The notes under the pieces: generated by a model
What the model was told of the DNA's origin: nothing
The model's input: only the letters and a program-made list of their open reading frames with translations
The model's database searches: none
DNA from: Pholiota molesta
Taxonomy: Eukaryota > Basidiomycota > Agaricomycetes > Agaricales > Strophariaceae
DNA: 64,000 bases
Assembly (NCBI GenBank): GCA_014925825.1
Contig: JACGCK010000004.1
Location: 248,001-312,000 of the forward strand
Reading direction: 5' to 3'
Position numbers and translations under genes: made by a program
In this document: positions 22,453 to 36,429 of the stretch, in pieces
Layout: each line of letters opens with the position of its first letter
How positions within the stretch are numbered: position 1 is the first letter of the stretch

Positions 22453-23550
22453 TTATATGGCAGCTTTGTCGTTCTGCTTTGAAGATTCCCTTTCGGTCAT
22501 CAAATCTCGTCCCCATGCCTGGACCTGCGGATGCTGTAGTTTAGGGATGCTGCTATCAAAAAACCCTTGCAAACTGGCATTATGAGCCTTTTCATATTCA
22601 AGAGCTAAATATGCACCATCAGCGCTGTTCGGGATGGAAGGCTTGCATATTGAATGATACCTTGTGAAGCCATCTCAAAGCGATCAAGATCTATAGCATA
22701 CATCCCATAAGAAACAGGGCATTCGCGAAATTGAAAAAGCCGTACCTTTCACAAATTTGGCTTCTGCTGACTTTCCATCTTCGTACTCCTGTCGACTAGA
22801 GGTAAGGAATTCCCCCTTTGTATTATGACAATGTGGTACTTACCAACCACAGAGAATTGATTTTCTGAGCGGCAGGAGTATCATGCAACATGTCGTGCAC
22901 AAAATTATGCATAGCCTCGGATTCCAAACGATGTTTTTCTGCCTTTGGTATCCCCTCTCTAGGGGCAATGTCTCCTACTAAGAATCAATGAGTAACGGTC
23001 AGTTCTCGCTGACACAAAAGCTATGTGGATTTGGCCTTCCTACCTTGGGCTTCAGCGAGATCATGAACTAGAGCCATCATTACACATCTGTGAGGTTAAA
23101 ACTGTCGTTATTTAATCTGAGCAGAGCGGCGACGATCATTGCACCAACTTGGAAATATCGAGGTTCGAGTCTTCAGAAAGCATGGCGAGTATGGCCATTC
23201 GATACATATGGTCAGATATGCTAATTTTGATTTCATTAGCTTCATATTGTATCATGGGAAGAATGAGCCGGGGACACACCTCTCAGGATTTGGAATCTAC
23301 GAGCCTTTAATCGCATTTCTGAGAGGGATATCCGACAGTCATACCTGGTGATCTATCCATCCAGTACGTTTTTGAGTCTGCCATCATTTCTTTAATGACA
23401 TGAGAGAAACTGCGCCACACCAAGCAAACTAACCTTGAGCCGTTCAAGAATGTGAATAAAAGCGATTCTGTCCTTGGCTGTTTCTCCAGTTGGTTTGTAT
23501 AGAGGGGGGAAGACGCGCTGTGAGACCGGTGCAGATGTACTGGTCTGCAT
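22453..23550 (-). CDS. HD-domain 5'-deoxynucleotidase (HDDC2 / Ygk1 type)
   Basis: Small HD-domain phosphohydrolase that dephosphorylates deoxynucleoside 5'-monophosphates. Read from 23550 (MQTSTSAPVSQRVFPPLYKP), it is split into about eight small exons. Recognisable segments are AKDRIAFIHILERLK, TQKRTGWIDHQ, ISDHMYRMAILAMLS, MALVHDLAEAQ with the metal-binding HD pair, and GDIAPREGIPKAEKHRLESE. Then AMHNFVHDML and the family-typical EYEDGKSAEAKFVKDLDRFE and ALEYEKAHNASLQGFFDSS. The stop is TAA at 22453-22455. Length (about 210 residues) and motif order fit the yeast and human proteins. It is convergent with the ADE16/17 gene, about 100 bases away; both concern nucleotides, which may be chance. 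Confidence 0.88.
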
Positions 23551-24061
23551 ATTTGTTCTTCCTTTGTTGTTCTGTCAGGTCAACTGCGATCCTAAAGTTT
23601 TATTATATCTAGTGTTGCTCAAGTGAGTCGACGATGATAAGTATAGTAGAGGATCAAATGGTGACTGTTGAACGTTCGTTGACTGTCGAGACCAAGCCTG
23701 CGACGCAAATATATGTATGACGTGACCAGCATTGCTTTATTTGTCATTGCTAACTTGCAGCCTCCATTTCAAAGGCTGAAGAAGCTATTTTTAACCCAAC
23801 CAGTTACTTACTTAGTTTGCCTCGACACCCGCCTCCCCAACGCCATTACCAATTTTGTTACCACTCGATTGGTCCGACTGTGGTTCCGATCGTAAAACTA
23901 CCAGGAGTAACCGGAGATGCTTGACGTATGACCTTAAGCATCGCGGTAGTAAGTACTTCCTTGAGCCTCCATTACTGTATTGCGTCCTATATTTCGACCA
24001 CAGACTCTAGGTTGGAGGTGATCTCGCGGGCGCAATACGGCAGTAAGATCCCCAGTTCGAT
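23551..24061. other. Divergent promoter region (deoxynucleotidase / mannosidase)
   Basis: About 510 bases between two divergent genes. No coding signal; probably holds both promoters. No repeat seen. Confidence 0.45.
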
Positions 24062-26409
<2,348 letters not shown>

Positions 26410-26657
26410 AATTAATTTGTAGCCATCTGGATGTGTAGTGTGTAATATGTAGATGGAAGTTCGGGCCGGAGCTGCATCCAACATGGAGAGGTCACCGGAT
26501 AATTGGACAGGACCTGATGTCTGCACTCAGGTGGTCAGCTCTTCTCCGTTCCTGTCCCGCTCCAAGATGGGCGCTGGGAAATATAAAGCTCCCTGTGCGA
26601 TGCCCCGCCTGGCAACTCCCCCACATTTCCCCCACCCCCGTATTCCGTTCCATCCGA

Positions 26658-28750
26658 ATGGCGTCCCAACTTCGACAAGGCGAATTCATTGGCTCTCTTG
26701 ACTGTGGCACAACGTTCGTCTACCTACTCCTGACCTTCCCGCAGCCGTTAACGCGTCGATAAACTATAGCTCAGTCAGGTTTATCGTTTTCGATAAGCAT
26801 GCCGATATCCTTGCGCAACACCAGATCGAATTCCCGCAATACTACCCGCACCCCGGGTAAGCCCGTCCTATTTCTAAACCGTGGCCTGTATTCATGTTGC
26901 ATGGAATAGATGGCACGAGCACGACGCGGATGAGATTCAGGAACACGCCGACAAGTGTATCGAGCAGGCCATTGTTGAATTGGCCAAGGCTGGCTGGGCA
27001 AAGGAAAGCATAAAAGTAGTCGGTACGCCCTTCTCCGCTGTCATTTACATGATATTCCGCTTCGCACGTCTTATCCTCTCTCTTCTTAATCAGGAATCAC
27101 CAATCAACGCGAAACAACCGTCGCTTGGAGTCGAAAGACTGGCAAGCCTCTCTGCCGGGCTATCGTATGGACTGATTCGCGCACGAAGAACACCGTTGCG
27201 CACTATGAGCACAAGCTCGAAGTTACTGGCATTGAAGTGTCACCCGGTGTTTGGAAGAAGGGCAAGGAGGGCGTCGATGCTCTTCGCGATATGTACGTCC
27301 TTCTTTTCGCTATTTTCCGAACCTTTGTTCATAGATATATGTGCATCTGATAGCACGGGTCTCCCACTGTCAACCTACTTTTCTGCCATCAAACTGCGGT
27401 GGCTGATTGACAACCATCCAGAAGTATCAGCTGCACATGAGCAAGATGACCTACTTTTTGGCACGGTGGAATCTTGGGTGGCATATGTGCGTATCTTTTG
27501 TCTCTGTAAATGCTCCCATGCCAATTCAGAATATGTGGTAATTTTAGAATCTCTTGGGCGGTGTTGAAAAGGGTATTCATATAAGTGAAGTCACGAACGC
27601 CTCCCGTACGCTGCTTCTCAACACCACGACATTGCAATGGGAGCAATCCCTTGTCGACTTCTTTGGTTTGCGCAAAAGCGTTCTCCCTAAACTCGTCTCA
27701 ACCTCGGAGGTCTATGGTGACGTGGCTTACGGCCCGCTCAAAGGTGTACCCATTGGTGGTCTTGTTGGTGATCAACAAGCCGCTTTGATTGGCAATAAAT
27801 GTTTGAATCAAGGAGAGGCCAAATGCACTTACGGAACTGGCGCCTTCTTGCTATTCTGCACTGGCGGTGACATTGTGGAGAGCAAGCATGGCTTGTTGAG
27901 CACTGTAAGTTGATTCGTACTTTTATTCGTTGCACACTTTATAAATCATAATATCTCCTTGTGCAGGTTGCCTACCAAGCTGGCCCCAATGCGAAGCCAG
28001 TATATGCCCTCGAAGGAAGTAGTAAGTACAGTTCAACCCTATCACTTGTTAAATGATAATAATAACATTTTATATAGTTGCTGTCGCTGGCAGTGCCATT
28101 AAGTGGCTCCGGGATACCATGGGTCTTATTCAATCTGCAGGAGAGGTTAACACCCTCGCAGCCAAAGAAAAGGACAACGGAGGCGTCTACTTCGTCACCG
28201 CCTTCTCAGGCCTCCTCGCACCATATTGGGACCCAGGCGCCGCCGGCCTTCTCATCGGCGTCTCGCAATACACCAATCCAGCACACATCGCCCGCGCCAC
28301 ACTAGAAGCCAACGCGTTCCAGACACGTGCCATCATCGAGAGTATGAAGCTCGACTCGGGATCTGACCTCAAGCATCTCAAGGTGGATGGTGGCATGACA
28401 AACGGCGACCTCGCTATGGAAATTCTGGCTGACATCGGAGGCTTTACTGTCATCCGTCCCGAGATGAGAGAGTGCGTCATCCCTCCAGATGAAACGATTT
28501 AAATCGCAGCTAATCAATTCTTTGAATGATATGTAGGTCCACTGCACTTGGTGCTGCGCTTTGTGCTGGAGCTGCTATCAAGCTTTTCGGATGGGATCTT
28601 TCGAAACCCGAATCGCTTGCCGAAGTTAATACCAAAGGCAACACTGAGTTCGCCCCAGGAGCGGTGGATGCCGAACGCGCCAATAAATGGAAGAAATGGC
28701 AGAATGCGGTGGAGCGCTCAAGAGGGTGGGAAGAAGGAGTTGATGCTTGA
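26658..28750 (+). CDS. GUT1: Glycerol kinase
   Basis: Phosphorylates glycerol with ATP to glycerol 3-phosphate (FGGY family). The start at 26658 gives [20 protein letters not shown], the actin-like ATPase first phosphate loop, followed by [20 protein letters not shown]. Further motifs: [136 protein letters not shown] and [13 protein letters not shown]. About nine short introns; the reading frame is maintained throughout. Stop TGA at 28748-28750. The gene follows the mannosidase gene on the same strand with a 250-base promoter interval. Confidence 0.95.
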
Positions 28751-30368
28751 GCATCTCAGTTTGATCTCAGTCCTTACAACATCTGCAAATCTCCGAAGTG
28801 CTTTCTCTGAGCATTGGTTATTTATTTCTCGTTTATCTCTTTTGATATCTGACTCTGGGACCTTGTATACTACTACATCCCATTATGCCACAAAGGAAAG
28901 GAAAATATATCCAATTATATAACGCAAGTGTAGTTCATGCCAACCAAACTAATCCAATAACATTACAACGTCTCTGAGGCTGTAGCTTCTTCCGGTGTAG
29001 CACTTAACGACGTCGAGCGCGCAATACTTTAAAAGAGATCGTCATGCCTTGGATCTTGCACTGTCGCACAGACAGCTCTTGGGCAGCTCAAGAACCTCGC
29101 ACAGCCGGCATGTGGAATGACAAACTCGTCGAGCGGGAGCGGCAAATTCCAAGTTTGTGAATCAGGACCATCTGGAGGACTTCAAATGTGCCTTGCGATA
29201 GTCGAGTTCTCGTTGAAAGCTCCCATGGGAATAGCGGGAAGAACGGTTGTGGTAGTCAAGAAGATGGCGAGAATCGAAATCGTTCTTACTCGGTACCCTC
29301 AGCCTTAACTTTTAGAATGAAAATAAAATGTAAACAAAAATCAGAGTGAGACGTCAGTGTTGAGAAAGTATTTGAGTACTGAGCGAGAACACACGAAAAT
29401 AGCTGATTTGGAGTCCAGAACGGCCATAGTAGTCGAGAAATTTCACCAGATCCTAGATTTTTTTGTACGGTACCAGGGCGGTAGCGTCCTATAGACCATT
29501 AGAAGTAGAAATCCAAGGGCAACGACGATGGTGGAGGAAATTTGAGATCTGCTTGAGAAATCGCGCGAAAACGGCTGATTTGGCGACGAGAACGGCCGCG
29601 GTGATCCAGAAAATCGAGACGTGACACTGCATGGACAACCAGAAGTCATCATTGCATGATGCCCTCTGCGTACATGTTTAGGAGTGCAGACAGGAGGAAA
29701 CAATTCGATAGAGTATGCGGTTGAAGAGATATCCCCGTCACTCAGTGAGAAGATACAAGATCGGGTGTGCAGACGCCACTGAAAACGGCAATAGCATCAT
29801 CTGATTTATATATAGCTCACAAAATCGCCGTCTACATATAGGAACAACACTGAATATCTGTTTTCACACTCAAAGACCCAATCATGCGCCACACAATTTG
29901 CCAAATCGTGCCAATCGAACTTGAACAACTCCTCCACGTGCTAGCTTGAGTTTTGTCTGGGGAATTATTCCGAGCTGGTCAGTGTTCTTGCAGCAGAGGA
30001 ACTTGTAGCCGGTCCAGCAGCAGGCGCCGTCGCCGCAGGAGGCTGAGGGTCCCAGTAGCAGCCTGGGGGAGCTGGGCAGTCCTCCTCGGACTGGTGGCCG
30101 GCGCTTGTTCTATCGTACTTAGTTTATGTAGCTCTGGAAAACGGTATCGGCATGAAAATATGGAAATGCTACGCCAATCTCGCTGCGCAGTAGTGATATC
30201 TTTCCGAGGATAATTGTGTCGCATTGGAAGGAAAAGGTCAGTTCCTCTTGCTCTTCCCTGTACGGAAGACAATGGCATCGGCTAACCTACTATGCTCGCA
30301 GGACTCTCTCTCGACCCTGGCGAGGAGCAAGTTAGGCAAAAGCGAGGAGTACAATTTGGACAGTCAGT
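28751..30368. other. Gene-poor 1.6 kb region between GUT1 and DBP9
   Basis: No gene can be supported. It contains a degenerate repeat (29240-29618, listed separately), a TATA-like TATATATAG near 29811, and on the minus strand (about 29950-30100) a cysteine-dense stretch broken over two frames. These could be the remains of a small gene or element. The first 200 bases are probably GUT1 3' UTR and the last 100 may belong to DBP9. Confidence 0.45.
29240..29618. repeat. Degenerate dispersed repeat, three related copies
   Basis: Related units at 29240-29265, 29393-29443 and 29565-29618. The shared core is AGAACGG, then a pyrimidine/purine stretch, then GTAGTC or GTGATCC followed by AGAA. The last two copies also share the lead-in CGAAAA..GCTGATTTGG. 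Between them a weaker related segment (AACGACGATGGTGGAGGAAA, 29521-29540) occurs. I do not recognise a known transposon; it may be a decayed short element. Confidence 0.45.
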
Positions 30369-32708
30369 TCACGGTAATTGTAAATGACCAAATCCTGAAG
30401 TACAAGATTGGTATCCGTACGCTGAACATTCATCGACCAAACTTCTTGAGCGGGTCAGATCTTTTCTTCCCCCACGACCGCTGGATCCTCCGCCCCGCCC
30501 GCCCCGCCCTCTGCCGCGACCCTTGCCTCGTGCAGATTCTTTCTTGAAGGGGACGAATGCTTTTGCGGTCCCCGCCGTCTCAGCTCCGTCAGCATTGGCG
30601 CCAGCCACGGGGGCGATCCGAGGTAGCAGGTACTGAGGGACATGTTTCATGTGGGGCTGTACTCGTGTGGGATGCAAGGGCTTGTCGTGTCTCAGGAACT
30701 CGAGATCTAGAGGATTGTCTTCGAAATGTGCCTGCGGGGGCGATTGGTGTCAGCGCAATTTAGAAAGAAATAAAAAATTGATCGACTGACCTTTAGTTTA
30801 TCTGAATTCAAAATCTCGGACTTCAGCTCCTTCACCCGTGCCTCTCGAATGGCGGATCTCGTTACACTTCGTAGCGCGTCCTCCATACGGTATCTGAACG
30901 CCTCCACTTGCTTCATGTCAAAGTTGTACTCCTTGATCTTGCTTCCTCTCGCACCCTGCTCCTTCTCAATTTTGCTGAACACCACTTCATCTTTCTCAGC
31001 GGTAGGTAGGCATCCAACGACCTTGTTTTTCCCCCACTGCTCCCTGGGAACGACAAAAGACAACGACATGCCGGTCCGCCCCGCTCGTGCTGTCCGCCCA
31101 ACCCTGTGCGTATATGATTTGGAGGTGGTCGGTAGATCGAAGTTTAGGACGCAGGCGACCTCGACAAAATCGACACCTCGCGTGACACCGTATTCTTTGT
31201 CTTGACCTTTGTCTTTTCGGTCCCGTTTCCGCGATTTCGCTGGTTTAGGGGATTCGTCTCTTTTTCGCTTTTTGTCTGGTTTAGAAGAGCTGGTTTCTGG
31301 AGGTGTTTCTGTAGTTTCCGTAGGTATAGGCTCGCGTTGCGTAGATGTGACTGGATTCCAAAAAAATGAGGATTATATTCTTACGAAAGGCAGTCAAACT
31401 CACATTCTTCAGACTCCTCCTCCTCTTCTTCTTCCTTTTCTTCTTCCTCCTCGGTGTCATATTCCGTTTGTACCCCACTCTCATCGGTGGCAATGATATA
31501 GTCATATACTCCTTTATTGAATTCTTGTACAACGTGGTATCTATTATATTCACGTCAGAGAGAGACAAAAACGACGCAGTATGTGTTCATACCTTGAGTT
31601 TAACGGTAGTTCCGAATTGAGCACACATGTTTTTATTGAGAATTGTTCCAAGAAAAGTTTGAGACGGTAGCTTCGATCAACGTCGTTGACGAAGATGATG
31701 CATTTTCCGCGAATAAGTTTGAGTTTTAGGATAACATAAGTGAGAAGGAATTTGTCGACTTCAGAACATCTGCAATGGAAGAATTTGATATGCCGTTGCA
31801 AAATAAGTACGTTGAACTTACCTAACGGCGTATTGGCTAAGAAGGGCTGCTTCGTCCTCGCCTTCCTCCAGTTTCAATATGGCCTAGACAAGAAATTAGA
31901 CGGCTTCACATAAGATTGACCATCAGACATACTGGATTCCGAAGGGCGAGCCCTTTCAACAACTCCACGTCTTCCGTCATGGTCGCACTCATTAGAAACG
32001 ATTGATACACCTTCGGAAGGAATCCTCCGTTGAAAATCTGTCGGACATCCTCATCATGCCCGTATGAAAGGATGAGGTCGGCTTCATCGATTACAAGGGA
32101 CTCCAGAGAAGACAGAGAAAGCACTTTTGATTGCAAAAGGTTATGCGCTCGTGAGGGTGTAGAAATGACGATATCAGGTTTATCTGATAACAGGGTCCTA
32201 CCAAGAGTTCAGAAGAGAACATGAAAAGACGCGATCAAACGCACCGTTGCAAATGTGAAGTGGTGCCCGATGCCACATTGGAGACGGTAACATCTTTATC
32301 GCAATACCCCAGAAGACTCTTCAAATATGTTGATACTTGTTCTGAAAGTTCTCGCGTTGGTACAAGAATCAGGGCACGAGTAACTTGTCTGCTTTCATCT
32401 TCTTGTGCTAATGTCTGGATAGAATCTCAGCTTCGTATAGAGCGACATGTACAACAAAACGCACCCACACTTTTAGCGCTCAAGATCTTCTGCACAACCG
32501 GAATACAGTATGCGGCTGTCTTTCCGCTTCCTGTGCGTGCGCGAGCGAGGATATCACGACTTTCGAGAGCAAGTGGAATGGCTTTGGCTTGGACAAGGGT
32601 AGGACGAGCGAAGCCTGCGTCTGCGAGTGCGCGGAGAATTCGTGCATCAAGGATATGGGAAAGAGAGGCAAAGGTAGCCTTTTTATCAACGAGATGAGGT
32701 TCAGCCAT
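30369..32708 (-). CDS. DBP9: DEAD-box RNA helicase DBP9 (DDX56-like), C-terminal frameshift
   Basis: Nucleolar ATP-dependent RNA helicase required for 60S ribosome assembly. Start at 32708: [20 protein letters not shown]. Helicase motifs in order: Q-motif region [16 protein letters not shown], Walker A ARTGSGKT, Ia PTRELSEQ, Ib [14 protein letters not shown] box [19 protein letters not shown] in [38 protein letters not shown] and [13 protein letters not shown]. An acidic/basic insert (runs of Glu, then [20 protein letters not shown]) sits in the second RecA domain, as is typical for Dbp9. The C-terminus has [17 protein letters not shown] and a Gly-Arg-rich tail. The conserved ending [10 protein letters not shown] is present but one base out of frame (near 30462-30473, beside CCCCC/TTTT). 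The frame as written therefore runs on to 30369 instead of stopping at 30430. Confidence 0.94.
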
Positions 32709-32904
32709 TTTAAGAGAGGAAGAGAACAGACGCCAGTCTTGCCGTTCAAGAAAAATAAGTTACATAAGCAGGATTATTAGGCGTGATCTAAAAATACAGT
32801 GCTGGTCTACGACTACAGAAGAACGGGCAAAAAACTACATGAAAGTAAGTACAGCATGGTCCGCAACATAGCTAAAATCAATTCACGATCATGTTTATAT
32901 CCAA

Positions 32905-35714
32905 TCACTGGATACTGCATTTCCACCTCTTCTCAAACAGCTGGCAATCAATGTAATGTTCAGTAACGGCGGTGCCCACATCCCCGCCGTTAGTGGTATC
33001 GATCATCAACACCCCACATTTATAGCAAAAATGCCTAGATATTACAGCATTAATATCGCTCAGCGACTTGGATCATTGAAGAAAGATGGCTTACACGTTG
33101 CAACCAGGTGTCCCGCACTTCGGACGAAGAATAAGCACACTGTAAAAAGGCGCTTTGAAAAATTACGACTGACCGTCATATGATTACATCCTGTTTCCTT
33201 CTGTACGGGTGTTCTGCAGCCAGGACAATACTTCCACCCCTTCCGCTTCATCAGTCGGTCTATATTGCTGTTCTTACAGCGGTGGTGTTGTTGAGAATTT
33301 GCTAGCGTTTTGAGGCAACTTTTACACCATTTATGACCACATCTTGGCAGAGGGCAAACTAGAACACTTTCTTGCGCAAATTGTCCGCGATCGACATTCA
33401 TAACCTCCTTGCATCTAGTGATGATTTGAGCGGTGATTAAGGCAACCACCAGAAAGGGATAATTTACCTTGGACATTGTAAGGTAATACAGTGTAATACC
33501 AATTGAAGTTCTGAAGCCGCGTCAACGACTCTTCCGGAATACGCAGCTGTTGGATAACGTCTTCGGAGAGTTCTGTAGATATTTTTTTGTTAATTTCAGT
33601 CAAAGGCTGTTGAGAAGAGAGGAAACTGACGCGTTTTAATAGCTCTTGGTCTTTCAGCGACGCATTCTGGGCAGAAAATAGGATAACGACCATCGTCTAT
33701 TTTCGCCTTCGTGTATGTCGTCAGACATTCCTTGCAGAACATGTGCCCGCAGATCGGAAGGCTTATCTTGACTGCCACATTATGAACTTCGGCACATACA
33801 CCACACTCGAAGGATTCAAGGACACGAGGCAGCTGGAGAGTGGTAAAGGTCGATGAATTAGTTGGGGTATTGTTCCCTTCGGTACTGGCCGAGCTACTAG
33901 CATTGGCTTCTTCTTGCTTGCAATTGCACCGCGAGTTGCCAGTCCATGGCAGCGCCTGCGCGTGTCGAGGTGGAGGATGACGCCAGACGCTCCTCCTCTA
34001 TACTTCTCTGTAAAGCAACGAGCCAAGCGGTCTCCCTAAATGTATCCCTATATGCGCGATGACGTGAAACTATCATCATGGATAGCTCTTCTTCCTCTTG
34101 TAGCTGACGCGCTAGAGCAGCCTCCCACGAATAAGCATGCTCGTAGGTGATAGAGGTTGACGCTGCGGGTTCTAGGACCGTCGGATAGTCTATTGGGACC
34201 ATAGCCGGAAATTTCTCTTTCATTATCTGTGGTTGTGAGTCCGTTTTCTCTTCCGCTTCCCCCTCCGGAAGCACAGGGTTTGTTTGAGGGTTATCTTGTT
34301 GGCTTGGTTCGGCACTTGGTGCCAAGGGTGGATCGTTAATCTCCTCGATGGTATTGCATTCGTGAGTACGGCTGATGAATGGTTTGGCAGGAGGAGTGGG
34401 AGCAATGTTTTCCTTGTTATCGACATTGTCGAATGTGTATGTGCTGGGTAGGGCTTAGACTAGGATCGCCCGACAAGGCTGGCTCCAAATTTCGTAATAA
34501 AGCTAATTGCCATCCAAATTCGCTATGGCGGCGGGCGCTTATGCTTTGTGAATGATTCAATCCACTTTTAGTGGGGGATGATGAACCACTCGGCACAGGC
34601 ATGGCCTCCGACTTGTCCTGGCATTCAGTGTGCGAGGGTCCTGCGACTGATTTGACCTGGCTCTTCCTTTGTTCAGCTTGGGCCTGCAGTAGCGCAAGAT
34701 GGTCGAATGCGAGGGTTTCTGCTGAACGTTTGTGTAGGTGTGAAATACTGTGGGATAATAGCTCTTCCACGTCTAGCAAATGTCCGTAGGGATCCGGGAC
34801 TATGCAATGAACTGAGAGGTGATGGTATGGATCGGCATTACCCAATGGAATATATTTCCTCCCTTCAGAGAATATGTTGCTAGCTACCGCTATGACATCA
34901 TCGAGGCATTTGCTCAAGATAAATGCAGGAGCGTGAGGGTGATGAGAGCGAGGATGGCAGTCGAATAGAGCATAGACAGTTGAATCCATCACAGGTATTC
35001 GGAGGCAGAGAAGGACTTCACCAGATTGGCTCAAAACGGTTGTTCGAACACTCCGTGATGTTTGAGAGAACCAAGCCCTAAAATATCCGAAATAAATTAG
35101 TCAAGGTTGGTCAATAAATCACAAAATACGCAACTCACGAAAGAATTGATTTGAGGTTGTCAATCTCGGGCACATGGCTCAAAGTAGCCGCAGGATCCAA
35201 TAGTAATGTCTTTTCAAATATTGGAACTGCTAGAGATTCACCGACATCCAAGTAGGTATCTGCGTTAAGTTCTTGTCTGATCTTCATCATGTCCTACACA
35301 ATATTCCAGGGTATATGAGCAACGAACACGGAATATATCACCGCAAGATCAATCGACGCATTACTACGAGGGACTCACATCAACCATGACTTGCGATATC
35401 ATGCGCCGAAGAAGCTCTGCATCTGTAATTCCTTCTATCTCCAACTTCCATGCGAGTCGAACGTAATTAAGCGCCGTGAAGCCGCAGGCAGAAAAGTTGC
35501 TACTAGATGAAGTCTCTGCATTGTGAGCATGGCAGACAGGCGCTTCATAAACTATTATTTGAGGTTCCAGGAGTCTGCTAGCAGGATCCTGAAATATCGG
35601 GTCCTCCCAATCGACGAAAGAGTTGGTAGCCCTGCGGGCTAAGCGGGACGTGCGAATTGGGGAAGGCATCCTGGCTGAGAGAGGTCCCAACCGGCGGAGA
35701 GATCGACCCAGCAC
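32905..35714 (-). CDS. RBR (RING-IBR-RING2) E3 ubiquitin ligase with N-terminal Cys/His domain
   Basis: Two parts. The C-terminal part is an RBR ligase: RING1 (FECGVCAEVH, ICGHMFCKECL, FCPECV), the in-between zinc segment (CKEVMNVDR, VCPLPRCGHKWCKSC, HHRCKN), and RING2 (YCPGCRTPVQKETGCNHMTC, then GTPGCNVHFCYKCG). GCNHM carries the catalytic cysteine that forms the ubiquitin thioester. It ends RWKCSIQ, stop at 32905. The N-terminal part (from MLGRSLRRLGPLSARM) contains FSACGFTALNYVRLAW and, about 140 residues later, DSTVYALFDCHPRSHHPHAP. This Cys...D-x-His spacing is typical of papain-fold cysteine peptidases, including tegument-like deubiquitinases; that link is inference. The middle linker is Ser/Pro/Glu-rich with helical QLQEEEELSM segments. 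The splice after HMT uses an acceptor CCGAAG. The neighbour at 36430 is a shorter paralogue. Confidence 0.85.
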
Positions 35715-36429
35715 CCACGGCGGTTTGGAGAGATGACAGAACGGAAGGAGGAGTTAAATACAGACCTCCACCACAACTACACTGATGCAGCAGTAGTGCC
35801 TGTCACATCGCATCAATAATCCTACCCAAATGCAACCTAAAATGTAGCGGTCCACTGCACCAATTGCACCGATAAGGGTCTTGCTCCGTGCCATCATCTA
35901 TGGCGGTGCAAACAATATATGTTTCGATGTAAATGCCTGGCCACCTTCCGAGGACAACACAGATATGTGAGCGGGAAAGTGCGAGTTATTCTGGACATCC
36001 AAGCAGCGTGAGCAATTCGGTCTGTTTTCAGCCGTATACCGTCATTGCGGTGGTCATCGAGATGATCATTAGAACTTAGAATGATGGTGCGGCACAAGCA
36101 AGGGAGCACGTCAAGGTATACGAGTTTGCGCAGCCTTCCGGGCATGAGGATGGGTGAAATGAAAATGAGGAGCGAGGCATAAGTAGAGATATGTGGTGTT
36201 GAACAGAGCCGTCGACTCGCAGTGGAATTCAAAAACATTACGGCCGGGCCGCGGAATGGCCTCTGCCTAGCCTCCAAAAAAATCAAGTTGGCAGCAAGTT
36301 GGCAGACAAGACCTCCACTCTAGAACTTATTCGTCCGCCAAGCCTAAACATCGAAAATACAGGCTGAAAAAATACAGGCTAATTTACAGGTTGTACAAAA
36401 CAGGAATATTGAATAGAGACATAGTCCAT
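35715..36429. other. Spacer between the two RBR genes
   Basis: About 715 bases. A minus-strand 130-codon frame (35894-36286) has no motif and is probably chance. It holds the promoter of the first RBR gene and the 3' UTR of the second. Confidence 0.45.

Noticed and set aside
35894..36286. 130-codon minus-strand open frame between the RBR genes
   Set aside because: No motif, no conserved pattern and no splice context; likely non-coding spacer.
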